A DNA stretch of 64,000 bases, from assembly GCA_905116865.2 (NCBI GenBank), contig CAJHNH020007590.1, positions 1 through 64,000 of the forward strand. Direction: 5' to 3'. The notes beneath the pieces were generated by a model. That model ran no database searches and was not told the origin of the DNA. It was given only the letters and a program-made list of their open reading frames with translations. This DNA comes from Candidula unifasciata. Taxonomy: Eukaryota; Mollusca; Gastropoda; Stylommatophora; Geomitridae. This document shows, piece after piece, positions 1 to 11,390 of the stretch. How positions within the stretch are numbered: the first letter of the stretch is position 1; each line of letters begins with the position of its first letter. The position numbers were made by a program, and so were the translations under genes.

Positions 1-427
1 GCATTCTTACTAGATGACCAAACCATACTTCATATTCTGTTTATCATTCATTTATTTCTTCTTTCTATTTCCCGATCGAAACACTTACCTTCCGAAAATA
101 TACTTCCTAGATATTTAGATTATTTAATTTGCGTCAGATAGGTACCATTCAACACGATATATAGCGGACTACGAATTCTGCTAACCTGCACTAATTCAGT
201 TTTAGTAGTATTTATTGTCGTGTTATCTTCTACATACTTAGTCTCTTCAAATCTTCTTGCAGTCTACACCCGTCACTGTAGAACAGGCACTGATCGTCTG
301 TACATAGTAGCTGGTTTATTGTATGTGGATATAATTCTTCTACTCGAAATTAAGGTCTTCATTTTAAGCTGGCTTATTTTGATATTCTTTCTATGCACTT
401 AGAAAATAAAAGAGAAGATAGCATATA
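1..427. other. no gene recognised; left edge
   Basis: AT-rich sequence with only short unremarkable open frames. It should lie in the intron of gene A upstream of the exon at 1187, but no homologue of the preceding deacetylase exon (the one carrying the R-A-P motif in genes B and C) was found here, so that exon must lie left of the window. Confidence 0.4.
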
Positions 428-720
428 TCACTGCCTCTCCCCTGTTCTGATTGTAAACAAAACAGATATGCCTTCTTGTATTCTCGCTTCACTTTGCAAA
501 GTGTGGTACATGGCCACGATGTTATCTAGCAAATGTTCTTGTATCACAAGATAAATAGGCATAGCCCATAGTTTGTTTCTGTTTACTCTATCAAAGGCAT
601 TTCTTCGATCTACAAACACAATAATCAGTTTATCGTCACATTGAATGGTTATCTCGCAAACTTGTCATAGAGTAAATAAAGCATATGTGCAACCTTTCCC
701 TTTCCTAAAACCAAATTGTC
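428..720 (-). mobile_element. LINE reverse-transcriptase fragment
   Basis: The minus strand encodes a short piece of non-LTR reverse transcriptase around the palm motif A: FVDRRNAFDRVNRNKLW, followed about 20 residues later by a DNIVAMYHTLQSEARI stretch typical of the RT domain between motifs A and B. Frame is lost on both sides, so this is a dead fragment. It lies antisense in an intron of gene A. Confidence 0.65.
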
Positions 721-730
721 ATGTACTTAG

Positions 731-1160
731 GTGATGTTCCACTACAGGTGTAAATCTTCATCCTACTCTTTCTACAATTTAAACTTTTTCCTTTGGTTAA
801 CTTCTTCTACTTGTCCTTATCCTCTTTCCACCCCCTCATTCTTCTATTCACGTTTCCTCCTAATTTGCTTCTCCTTTCGTCTTCCACATCCTCTCCTCTT
901 CCTCCTCCTTCTTCGTTTTGTTTTGCACACTGTACATCTATCGCTTGTGTTTCTGTTTTACATTTGTCTTTGTTTTATCCTGCCTCTTCCTACTGTGCCC
1001 ATCTTCTTCAATCTCCTCCTCCTCCTTTGTTTTTCTTCTTCTCCTCCTCCTCTTCTTCTCCCTGCCGCTTCTTACTATGCTTCTACTGTCTCCCTCAGCC
1101 GTACTACATCTCCCCTCAGCTTCCTCAGCATTGATATCTTGCCCTTTATTCTGTTATCAG
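731..1160. other. pyrimidine-rich intron segment of gene A
   Basis: A run of about 400 bases dominated by C and T (tcctcctcc-type blocks). The open frames across it are low-complexity Ser/Leu/Pro/Phe shadows. It lies just upstream of the splice acceptor at 1185-1186 and may act as an extended polypyrimidine tract. Confidence 0.5.
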
Positions 1161-1186
1161 TAAACCATGTTCGACTTTCCATGTAG

Positions 1187-1351
1187 GTGTGGGAATCCCC
1201 CTTGTCCAACCAATCAATATCCTGGCTTGTGGGAAATCCCTGTCAACTCCTGGATTGGGGACGACAATGAAACATGCCGTACGATTGATGTCTGCACTGT
1301 TGGCAAAAGTCCTTGGATGGCCAACGAGCGACAGTGGTACCAATTTTTCGA
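1187..1351 (+). CDS. gene A penultimate coding exon
   Basis: The acceptor is atgtag|gtgtggg and the donor is ttcga|gtaagt. The exon starts on the third base of a codon and ends after two bases of the next, matching gene B exon 6. It encodes CGNPPCPTNQYPGLWEIPV and then a tract with two further Cys (NETC, DVC), the segment that follows the WPYT motif in chitin deacetylases. Confidence 0.88.
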
Positions 1352-1627
1352 GTAAGTTATTACTCTATTTCTCATGCTTGAATTTTCTTGAATAGTCGTT
1401 AACTGAGCTGTTACTACGAGAATACTCCCGCAAGAGTATTCTTTTTGGGTTTTAAAATCAGGGCTTTGCTCCTATAATGTTACTGAAAGGATATTTGGGT
1501 AATATGATCCAAGTACAGTAAAACAACCTTTCGAGATCTGAATATCGAAGAAGTTTGTTGGTATCTTGGATGACACTTCCCCATCTTTCCAAACGCTTAT
1601 GTTATACTGTGCTACTGTTTTTTTTTT

Positions 1628-1658
<31 letters not shown>

Positions 1659-1665
1659 GGGGTGT

Positions 1666-1701
<36 letters not shown>

Positions 1702-2171
1702 GGGGGTGTTTTTTGGCATTGGAATCACGAATGGCGATAGCAAGTGTGACTAGCAAGACCCACCATGAGTTGAGGACATTGATGAAGTTAGTTAGTTAGT
1801 TGCGTATCCTTTACAGGACGTTGCAGAACCAACTCTAACATTTTTTGCTATTGTGGTTTTTCTAGGCGAATTTACGTTCAATAGTTTGCCATTGCTTTCT
1901 GGACGGCCAGCTTCTCGATACCACTGTCGTACCAACGCTAGGCACAAGGCCTGCAGCTGGGATCGAACCCGGCACCCCGGCAACACAAAACGTGTTCGCA
2001 ACGCCTAAGCCACAGACGCCGACATGGATGAGGTTACCATAACAAAAAGCCCGAGCAGTTTTAAAGAGATTCATACAGCACAATCCCTATCTCGGCCTGC
2101 CTTGTTTTAAACAAAACATCACCATGTTTGGGACAAAGCATGCAGCAGAAGCTGCTGGAGCAGAAGAGAAG

Positions 2172-2265
<94 letters not shown>

Positions 2266-3176
2266 GTTTGTCAGAACTACGATCCTAGACCAGTTGTCAT
2301 TTTTGGCTGAGATCCTGGTCTACCTTGCCATACCATTACTTTTTCAGGTTAAAAATCTCTTTCTTGGATAAGCTGTATCCTCCACCAATGCGTTCCTTAT
2401 CCACATGATCCAGTTGTCGGCAAACTCCTTAGTTGAACGGGCCAAAAATCAGCAGCAGAACGATTACACGTATTTCAAGAGCCAATTTTTTTTAGGAACC
2501 TGTCAAGAGACATGTTTTTCGGAGTCAGAACCGATCTGTGGCCGACTGGCCGAGCTGCGGCTCGTGAGCTTTGCCGACCACAGACCTAAGTCGTTAGAAC
2601 AAATGTGATGTCAGATTTGGTAAACGCCGCCCAACAGCAGAGAACAGGTAGTACCGACTGTCACATCTGTCCAAGACATGGTACACTAAGGGGTACTACC
2701 CTATAAGCAATCTTTGGCATCTTTAGCTCGGAAAATCCGACTGACTCGTTCAACTCACAAGCCCAGTTGCCATAAAGATACCTGGAACTACGGAGTTCGT
2801 GCTTTGCTCGAAGCTCTGGACACAAAAACAGGATTCTGAAGAGAAAAACGGAGCCATATTTAGTGACAGCTTAAAAAAAAACGGCTTAGTGAAGAAGATC
2901 CTCTCGACGTAGGTAAATTTTATCTCATACATTAATGCTTACTTTTACAGAAGGCACTTTAACACCCACTTCTACCCAAGCAAAACGCCGATGCAAGTCT
3001 CCATTCCCAGCTCCATGTTCGACAAGTACAACTTCTTCCCTGCCTTGGTCAGATGGCTTCGGGAGACCCTGCAGACTAGACCCGATGTATGGTTGGTGAC
3101 CCCTCAACAACTCATCTCCTGGATTGGCTCCCCTATTGGCAACACAGCAATGAAGGAACAAAATTGGGGATGTTAA
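1187..3176 (+). CDS. gene A: chitin deacetylase-like protein, 3' part (two exons)
   Basis: This is the C-terminal part of a secreted CE4-like protein, spliced from 1187-1351 and 2951-3176. The joined reading frame is continuous through a split GA|A codon and ends at the TAA closing at 3176. Both exons have exactly the lengths of gene B exons 6 and 7 (165 and 226 nt) and clearly similar products, such as YPGLWEIP against YPGLWEVP, DVWLVTPQQ against DVWLVTPGQ, and a shared ending of W-G-C. The catalytic His expected in the FERHF...MF block is replaced by Pro, as in an inactive deacetylase. The rest of the gene, including the chitin-binding domain, lies left of the window. The role is inferred from family membership: an extracellular chitin-associated protein with doubtful enzyme activity. 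Confidence 0.88.
1618..1701. repeat. poly(T)-poly(G) homopolymer tract
   Basis: About 19 T are followed by some 60 G with only a couple of interruptions. It lies in the last intron of gene A. The length is unreliable because such tracts are hard to sequence. Confidence 0.9.
1786..2025 (-). mobile_element. tRNA-derived SINE, family 1
   Basis: Read on the minus strand it has a tRNA-like head with an A-box-like GTGGCTTAGGCG and a perfect B box GGTTCGATCCC near 1957, a body, and the family's conserved 3' end around CAACGTCCTGTAAAGGATA. It finishes in a short (AACT)n tail, seen as gttagttagttag on the + strand at 1786-1800. Other copies lie at 4895-5116 and 12080-12300. Confidence 0.75.
2172..2262. 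repeat. (CT)n microsatellite
   Basis: About 45 nearly uninterrupted CT units in the last intron of gene A. Confidence 0.95.
2300..2950. other. intron of gene A, nothing recognised
   Basis: Ordinary AT-rich intron sequence without a recognisable element, ending in a short pyrimidine tract and the acceptor ttttacag at 2950. Confidence 0.5.
2951..3176 (+). CDS. gene A terminal coding exon
   Basis: The acceptor is ttttacag|a. The first base completes a split Glu codon, then the exon reads RHFNTHFYPSKTPMQVSIPS and ends ...EQNWGC and stop. In active chitin deacetylases this block reads roughly P-F-G-L-Y-Y-H-A-A-W-F. Here the aligned stretch is PMQVSIPSSMF, so the catalytic His position is Pro. 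The following ALVRWLRETLQTRPDVWLVT is the well-conserved last helix and strand of the fold. Length 226 nt equals gene B exon 7. Confidence 0.88.
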
Positions 3177-3843
3177 CGTGCCATTCTATCGTCCCCTTTT
3201 CTGTCTTGTTTACTTCAGTTTCCTTGAAACCCTAAAACCATATATAGTCACCAAGATAATGAAATTTTGAGTTAGACAAATTTACTACAACGTCAGAGTC
3301 AGTTAATGAAATTTAGTTTAGAAACCACTAAAAGGAGGATATTTGTTGTAATCTAATCTGTTTAAATGACCTCTTTCGAGTTGTAATTATGCTTTTACAA
3401 TCGATGTCACTACACAACAATATCGAATGTTCATCTAATGACCTAAGTGTAAAGATTACACCGTGTAAAGTGGTGCACCTAAATAAAGTAGTGCCCATTT
3501 AACGCACAATGCAACATTAAAAGTGATGCATTGTGAAAAATTTTGAACTGTAAAAAGTAGCATTTCTTGATAAAGCTGTCCACTTGGAGAAAACGTTTTC
3601 TGTACCTTGAACAAGAAGCGCTTAAAAAAAAATACATACATCCTGAAATTGCGATTGAAAAAGCTGCCCCATCTTGATATCGCGGTACAGTTTTATTGAA
3701 AGGTTTTACTCTTTTAACGAAACAAAAAACTATTGCATCTTTAAAGCTAATCTTTGTACATTTAAAGCGTCCAGCCAAGCCGACTGCCACAATGGGATTC
3801 TGACTGATAAAACAGTCCCTATGTGTTCTTCTCTCTCTCGCAT

Positions 3844-3850
<7 letters not shown>
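3177..3850. other. 3' flank of gene A
   Basis: Probable 3' UTR and flank. The nearest perfect AATAAA is at 3482-3487, about 300 bp past the stop; whether it is used cannot be told. Nothing else is recognised. Confidence 0.35.
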
Positions 3851-3852
<2 letters not shown>

Positions 3853-3934
<82 letters not shown>

Positions 3935-3972
3935 TATATATATATATCACTCTTTCTCTCTCTCTCTCTCTT
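3853..3972. repeat. compound (CT)n(TA)n(CT)n microsatellite
   Basis: A short poly(C) run is followed by about 20 CT units, about 25 TA units and a second, degenerate CT block. Confidence 0.95.
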
Positions 3973-4184
3973 TCTCTTCTTCCACTAATATTTTGATAGT
4001 TTAATTTCTATACGCATGATTTTCAATTAACTCTTTTGTAAGCAGTATCAATTTAGTTTTACTAACGTAAATGAACATGGAAGTCGTATTTTAAAATGTA
4101 TTTATTTGATTTGATTTTTAAGGCAAAACTGAATAAACTGAATTTGGAATGTTGCGGTATTACTTCAGGAAGCGTTTACATATA

Positions 4185-4434
<250 letters not shown>

Positions 4435-4599
4435 ACCTGGCAAAACATCTGAGATGTCAAACTACTAAACATCTAACTAGTTATTGCACTTCACTAACTA
4501 AATATAACATAATCGGACATAATTTTAACGGGAAGTCAGAACAAGGATCTTAGTTTAAACAACACAAACACAGAAGTTATGGTAATTACAACGAAAATC

Positions 4600-4876
4600 T
4601 AAAGTTAAAAAGGTCCCTTTTCCACGTATTGGGAATACAGGGCTAGACCTATATTTTCATAGACCAATCGGCACTTGGTGGGTGATGTGGTCAGCATCAT
4701 GCCGGCGGCTTTTACTTCCCAGGACTGCACCTGGCACCCATTCAAGGCTGGGTCGACATGGGAGTCAATGTTTTTTTTGTTTTGTTTGTTTGAAAAATGG
4801 TCCTGCTTCGTCAGGACGCGAAGCCACGACCTTTCTATCAGCAGGCGTCTAGCCGCCAACGCGGCTCCCCACAAAG
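4600..4876 (-). mobile_element. tRNA-derived SINE, family 2
   Basis: The + strand shows the element reversed: aaggtcccttttccacg, a conserved body (ggtgggtgatgtggtcagca, ggctgggtcgac) and the tRNA-like head at the right end (gcgtctagccgccaacgcgg). On the minus strand the head resembles a class II (Leu/Ser-type) tRNA. Relatives lie near 30344, 38289, 52345, 61409 and 61790. Confidence 0.7.
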
Positions 4877-4894
4877 AAAATATACTGTCCTAAA

Positions 4895-5116
4895 GTCGGC
4901 ACTGTGGCTAAGTCGATGCGAACGCTTCGTAATGCCGGGTTCGATCCCAGCTGCGGGCCATGCGCCTTGTTGTGGTTTCGACAGTGGTATCAAGAAAGCC
5001 GACCATCCAGAAAGCAATGACAAACTACTGGACGTAAATTTGCCTTAAAAAACACAACAAAACAGCCAGGGGCTGCCGGGATTGGTTCTGCAACGTCCTG
5101 TAAAGGATACGCAACA
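4895..5116 (+). mobile_element. tRNA-derived SINE, family 1, with target-site duplication
   Basis: The head gtcggcactgtggctaagtc is followed by a perfect B box ggttcgatccc and ends with gtcctgtaaaggatacgcaa. It is flanked by an 11-bp direct repeat, actgtcctaaa, at 4884-4894 and 5117-5127, the expected target-site duplication. This gives exact ends for the family: 222 bp. Confidence 0.85.
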
Positions 5117-5127
5117 ACTGTCCTAAA

Positions 5128-5530
5128 TGCAACATCAATGTAATAGGGATTATTATCAAGTAGGCTGATCACGATTAAGATGTAAAGCTGATGTCACCGA
5201 AGACAATAAATCATAGTACAAAAATATTAAACAATAAATACGTATTCAAGGAAAAAATCATTACACAAATATCACAAAATAGTCTCAACCAAACAATCAC
5301 TAAGCAGACAACTTAATCTTTGTCGGCTATAGCAGAGTCGAACAAATGTCTACGCTCTATTGGATAAACACAACTCGAAGAAGAGAAATAACAATGGACA
5401 AAATGCCATACAATAAACATGGATCAGTCACAGAGTTTACCTTAATCTGTAATGTCTGCTTTGTATGCTGCACTATAAACTCTAGACAGTGGAGGTGAGA
5501 GATGGGGGGGGGGGGGGGGGGCGCTCACAG
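5128..5530. other. intergenic, nothing recognised
   Basis: AT-rich intergenic sequence ending in a poly(G) run at 5504-5521. Confidence 0.4.
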
Positions 5531-5534
5531 GATT

Positions 5535-5890
5535 GACTGATTGACTCTCAATCCTCAAGGATCGTGCAACGAGCGATACACACCTGGTGACATAAAGTGC
5601 CACGTTTCGGATGAGACAACCCGGGCGCAAGTTCCAGAAACCCCGTTTTTTCCATACATTATATTTAGGACAAAAATAACAAAATATTGTGTCCCACATT
5701 GGCGCGGCAATGTCATACACACACATCTTGAAAATATGTTGTTTAAACCCGCTAGGACCATACAACTAACAACCAACACATGGTGACACAAAGTGCAATC
5801 AATCGGATGACGATGTCCGTGGTACAAGTCTTAGAAATTCGTTTAATCCATAGGTTGGGTTATATTAGGGCCCCGGTAGCTGCCGTAGTA
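5535..5890 (+). repeat. degenerate copies of dispersed repeat family 3
   Basis: Two decayed half-copies of the family seen clearly at 44338-44755. The diagnostic ggtgacataaagtgccac...ggatgag block is at about 5585-5615 and ggtgacacaaagtgcaatc at about 5781, each followed by an attenuated caggatcc/ccagaaacccc-like body. Confidence 0.55.
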
Positions 5891-7150
5891 GGCTCTAAAA
5901 TAACGTAAGATTGCGTCCGATAATGAGTTGAACTGAACGTGAATAGTTAGATCTTTACACTAAAAAATGGTTAGAAATGTTCTAGCGGGAAGAAAGAAAA
6001 GGGAAACAACCACACGGAAGTAGGAGGAGATAATCATCACATTGAACAGCTATTTATTTTACTGAACTGAACACTAAATTAACGTATACCTCACAAATAA
6101 TATATTAACAACCACCAACGTGCTAGACCAGAATCTAAAGTGCAAATCATCTCTAGCTAAAAAGTAAATATGATAATGAAGGCATATGTTCAGAAAAATT
6201 ACCTCAAAAATGGCAAACAATTGAAACATATAAACATGTAATCTTCAGTATGTCACCAGACCACTAAATCACTTATAGCGACCTGCAATCAAACTATCTC
6301 TGTGCGAGAATACACACTGATATATCTACCCACACAGTTTAACCACTAGAGACAAATTCAGATTTAGCAATGGAAACATACCACCGTCATGAAATCAGCG
6401 AAGCAACCCGTCATCCATTGCAATCTCCTGTACCCACGCTGTTTAGCCTAATGTGTGGCGCTACGACAGTTTGGTGGGTCACCTGCCTCTGAGCGACCGC
6501 AGGTTCAGTCCGGAAGCCAAAATGAGACACAGTGGCAAGGTTTCTTCGCATTTCCAAATCAAACTAAATAAAGTTATTCGTCGTTGCACGCCTACGCATC
6601 CCCACATCAAATTTGTTGACGTCCCGGCAACTACACAATACATTACAATTATTTTGTACAAATCCTTCTCCAACTCATGTTCTACATCCCACAAAGTTAC
6701 TGGCCATAGTCACCTGAAATAAAATCATCCATCTGACATCACGTAATCACTAGTTACTTGCAGCATAATTAATTAACATACACCTAAAAAAAACCTGCCA
6801 TTGACATATGAGCAAAGCATACAGAATTAATGTACAGTTCTACACATAATAGGAATAAAAATTATCATTACAACTGTAATATTATATTGCCTACTTACAC
6901 AAGAATGACGTCCCTTGGGCACAATGGAAAATGCAAAAGCGGTCTTAGGGACATCCCCACCCTCTCCCCTTTTCCTCCTCCCACTCTCTTAATTTCTTTG
7001 TATCGTCGCCAGCACTATCCAAAACATTACAAATTCATATAAAAATAGCACCCCCACTCTCCCTCATTTCTCCCTCTTTTTCCAGTATAATTTATCATGT
7101 AGCAGCAGGCTAGCTATTGTAATATCTTCTAAACCTGTTTTCGCTGCTGT
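5891..7150. other. intergenic, nothing recognised
   Basis: About 1.2 kb of AT-rich sequence without a coding frame or repeat that could be assigned. Confidence 0.4.
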
Positions 7151-7151
7151 A

Positions 7152-7154
<3 letters not shown>

Positions 7155-7199
<45 letters not shown>

Positions 7200-7219
7200 T
7201 GTGTCTGTGTCTGTGTCTG

Positions 7220-7252
<33 letters not shown>

Positions 7253-7484
7253 CTGTGTCTGTGTGTGTGTGTCTGTGTCTGTGTCTGTGTCTGTGTCTGT
7301 GTGTGTGTGTCTGTGTGTCTGTGTCTGTGTCTGTGTCTGTGTGTGTGTGTGTGTGTGTGTCTGTGTCTGTGTCTGTGTCTGTGTCTGTGTCTGTGTCTGT
7401 GTGTGTGTGTGTGTGTGTGTGGGTGTGGGTGGGTGGGTGGGTGTGTGGGTGGGTGGGTGTGTGTGTGTGTGTGTGTGTGTGTGC
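7155..7484. repeat. (GT)n / (CTGTGT)n microsatellite
   Basis: A 330-bp array of GT units with periodic C substitutions giving ctgtgt blocks, then gggt blocks toward the right end. It is open in several frames on both strands only because it is repetitive. Confidence 0.95.
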
Positions 7485-7584
7485 AATAACTGTTTAATCC
7501 TTGCGAATGTTTTAGTTGTTCGTCCACTTCTAAAAGTTGGTATTTTCGGAGAACTTTACATTTACATTTTAAAAATTGAGGGGT

Positions 7585-7618
7585 GAAAAAAAAAAAAGGG
7601 GGGGGGGGTCGGGAGAGA
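7585..7618. repeat. poly(A)-poly(G) tract
   Basis: Twelve A are followed by ten G. This is one of several homopolymer junctions of the A-then-G (or C-then-T) type in the window. Confidence 0.85.
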
Positions 7619-7699
7619 GAGGTACCAAAAAGACACCACATGTACCAATTGTTTTTTTTTTTAAATTAAAAATTCGCTAAAACATTTAAAATCACAGAA

Positions 7700-7764
7700 A
7701 CACACACACACGCGCGTGCGCATACAAACACACACACAACACACACACACACACACACACACAC

Positions 7765-7810
<46 letters not shown>
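7700..7810. repeat. (CA)n(TA)n microsatellite
   Basis: CA units at 7700-7764 with a cgcgcg start, then about 22 TA units. A second (CA)n block, again starting cgcgcg, lies at 8046-8088. Confidence 0.95.
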
Positions 7811-7815
<5 letters not shown>

Positions 7816-8043
7816 CAATTAGTGTATCTTAGATTTGATAAGAATTGAAATTCTTTGTCTTGATGATATCTGATATTTTGCTCTGATGTTGAATTCTCTA
7901 CATTCAGATGGCAGCTCTGGTTTTTGACTGTTGAAAGTTTCTGATCCGGATTCACAAAGTTTTGTGCGGGAAAGTGGTAAAATAACATGCAGGACTAATT
8001 TGGCCAGATAATGGTACATTTGAAGATACTGCCCATACAATGG

Positions 8044-8089
<46 letters not shown>

Positions 8090-8090
<1 letters not shown>

Positions 8091-9010
8091 TAAGCTTAAA
8101 AATGTGGTGTCGTCTTTAGCCTCTGAAAAAAACTTCAGCTCAATTGTTTCTTCTTGAATAGTCCGCAGCAGTATGTCAGGGGAAACAGTTCTGATTAACT
8201 TTTAATACCAGCCATAAAAAAATACAGATTGAACTCTTCCACAAGATCCAAGTCTGACTTAATGTTAACTGCAAATTCACTAGTGAGAAACGTCTTGTAT
8301 TCCAACAAATCATGAAGACGAGGCAACGATGAGAAGTCTTAGTTCCTTCTTAGTATTTTTCCACGATAGCGCTAATGGCATCATAGGATAGCATAAAGGT
8401 GGCACCTATCCTAAACCCTTCCCCCCCCCCCCCTTTTTTTAGGTAAAGTTTAAAGTCCAGACTATTGAAAAGCTTAAAGACATAAGTCCGATATGCCAAG
8501 GAAATAACAATTGAGTCAGGAGTAAATGCATACACATTTCTTTTTAAATTAGCTTAAGGAAAAGACTTCGACCTCATACTACGTCTCCTACAATGGAATA
8601 AGAATAGTTCCCTTTGATAACCAGCTAATCTCAGTAAGAAAACATATAGTATTATGTGTGACTTGAAGTTATCACAAAAAGAATAAGGAGTTGTTAGTTC
8701 AGCGTGCTTGATTTCACAGAATTGAACACATTTGTAGCTATTTTCAATGCATAGCTCAGATCTTGCGGCCCAATTCTGACTGCCAGAACCTCTCTCTGAA
8801 TTATACAATGATTTCCAATGATGTTTGTATTTTTCTTGTTTTACCAGTTTATGACCCACCCCCCCCCCCCATCTCACCTGAAGCACCATCTGTACAAACA
8901 CCCGTTACTCTTTCCCGTGATAGTGCCTTTTCTTCGAAACATATTATCATTGGTAGAAAACACACCGCCTCTCAAAGGCCAACCCCACGTCCTCGTCGTG
9001 AGAGGTGGTA
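8090..9010. other. intergenic, nothing recognised
   Basis: No gene-like signal. A poly(C)-poly(T) junction lies near 8418-8438 and a poly(C) run near 8858-8870. Confidence 0.4.
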
Positions 9011-9014
9011 ACAG

Positions 9015-11390
9015 GACAAAGTAGGGTTTGCTAGGTGTGGGCGAAGTCTGGTGTGGCCTCGTGCCACGGGACCGCTTCGGTAGCCATGAAGGCCACCCTG
9101 GGTCACCCCGAAACGTCCTGGCCAACGGGGCTCTGGTGAAGTTGCGACAGGCCTAGCAAGCCGGCAATGGATTTATTACCGCTACAGAAATCAAAATGAG
9201 ATATAAACGGACTGATCAAACGGTATCTGACCATGGCAATGTTAAGGGACTACGAGACAGAACAGCGAAATACAAGATTGCAACACTTAACACCCCTGGC
9301 CTGGGAAATAAAACAGAAAAGATTATTAAAATGATGGAAAAAAGGAAAATCAAGTTAATGGGGCTAGCTGACATAAGACGCAAGGGAAATATTAATAAGA
9401 AAATACACTGAGGCTACTTACTAACATATGCAGGAGGAGAAACATCGAAGAATGGAGTGTGTTTCCTGGTACATCCGGACATATCTAACTACATATTAGA
9501 CATACATTATCACTCAGATAGAATTATTACTTTGAAAATTAAAAGAGGAGAACAAGCTGAAACATATATACAGATATATGCACCATGCAATGATAATTAT
9601 ACAAAAGAGCGGAAAGATGAATTCTTTGACGATCTGTCTGATGAGATAAAGAAAGTTGAGGGAAGCAGCATACTATATGTAATGGGTGACTTCAACGGGA
9701 GTGTAGGAAATAACAGAAGACAATACGAACAGTTTTTAGGTCCATATGCAGCTAAGAACAGTGCTAGAAATGGAAATGCTCAAAGAATATTGGATCTATG
9801 CAGCCAGCACAATCTTTTTATTACGAACACATTCTTTGACCATAGAGATTCACAACTTTACACTTGGTACAAATGGAATGATGTCTCCATCAAGAGCCAG
9901 ATTGACTTTATACTTACCAGAGTTCAAGGAAGAAGAAGAATTCTTGATTCAAGAGCAATCCCTAATGGTCTATGTGACACTGACCATAAAATAGTTGTGT
10001 TAACAGCAAAACATCTTACATTAAAGAAACATAGAGAGAAATTAAACAAAAACAAGAATCTCATCAAGATAGCAAATCTAAAACAGGCAGGAGTAAAAGA
10101 ACAGTTACAACAGAAAGTAGAGACAGCATTCAAACAACTTCCCCATGTAGTTGGCAATATTGAGGAAGAATGGAGTATATATAAAACACTATGCTTAGTA
10201 TTGCAGAAGAATTATGTGGAAAACGGAAGAGTGGAAACAGACGGGGAAATAACAAATATTCACCTTGGTGGTGCGAAGAAGTAAAAGAAGCAATTAAAAA
10301 GAAAAAAGACTTATATAAACAGTGGATAAAATCAAAGAAAGAAGAAGATTATATAAACTATAGACTGCAAAGGAGAGAAACCAACAGGAGTGTCAAGAAA
10401 GCAAAACAAGCATCCTGGAAACGTTTCGGTGAGTCACTAGCAGAAAATAAGAAAAAAAGCCAGCAGAAATTTTTTCAAAGTAGTTAAAAAGAAAAAAGAC
10501 ATATAAACAGTGGATAAAATCAAAGAAAGAAGAAGATTATATAAACTATAGACTGCAAAGGAGAGAAACCAACAGGAGTGTCAAGAAAGCAAAACAAGCA
10601 TCCTGGAAACGTTTCGGTGAGTCACTAGCAGAAAATAAGAAAAAAGCAAGCAAAAAATTTTTCAAAGTAGTTAAAAATGTGCGGAAAAGAGATGAGAGCT
10701 ACAACCCCACTGAAATAATTAATGATAAGACAGGAAGGCCATTGATAGATCCACCCGAGATAGCAGAAAGATGGAGGGAATACTTCAATGAGCTCTTTAA
10801 TCCTCTAGGAGATCATCAGGAAAGAACAACTGAAGAGCACAGAGCAACAGTGTTAGAACCACACATACTAATGGATGAAATAGAAAAGTCATTAAACAGT
10901 CTCCCAAATATAAAGCACCAGATAGATTACCAACGGAAATAATTCAAGCAGCAGGTGAAAGCAGCATCAGATGGCTTCACAGAATATTCAATGCAGCATG
11001 GGTACAACAAACGGCCCCTATTGATTGACAACATGCAATAGTTATACCATTGTGGAAGAACAAAGGAAGCAAACGAGAATGCGGTCAATATCGAAGCATC
11101 TCTCTTTTAAGCCATGTTGGCAAAATGTATGCCAAGATAATAGAAACAAGACTGAGACCAGTGATAGAACCACAGCTGGCAGAAGAACAGATGGGATTTA
11201 GGAGAAATAGAAGCTGCACAGATGCAATCTTCACACTTAAACAGTTAATAGAAAAGAACATTGAATACAATAAGAACTTATTTGTGGCATTCGTAGACCA
11301 GGAGAAGGCATTTGACAGAGTCGACAGACAATTAATATGGAAAATAATGGCAAGATATGGACGTCAAATGGTTTTATGTAGAGGATAAAA
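9015..11390 (+). mobile_element. degenerate non-LTR retrotransposon (APE-RT, RTE-like), 5' and central part
   Basis: The GC-richer leader at 9015-9180 looks like a LINE 5' UTR. From 9196 the frame encodes an AP endonuclease (start KIATLNTPGLGNKTEK; MGDFNGSVG near 9682; DFILTR near 9904; CDTDHKIV near 9973), split by a stop near 9411. A linker (SPWWCEEV near 10263) follows, then reverse transcriptase (GQYRSISLL near 11083; FRRNRSCTDAI near 11200; FVDQEKAFDRV near 11290). Several stops and frameshifts make it non-functional. An internal tandem duplication of about 190 bp (10296-10485 and 10486-10677) breaks the linker. The RT stops after palm motif A, where an inverted segment begins. RTE-like clade assignment is by look only. 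Confidence 0.85.

Noticed and set aside
7064..7641. Long His/Thr and Cys/Val frames
   Set aside because: Translations of the GT/CTGTGT microsatellite.
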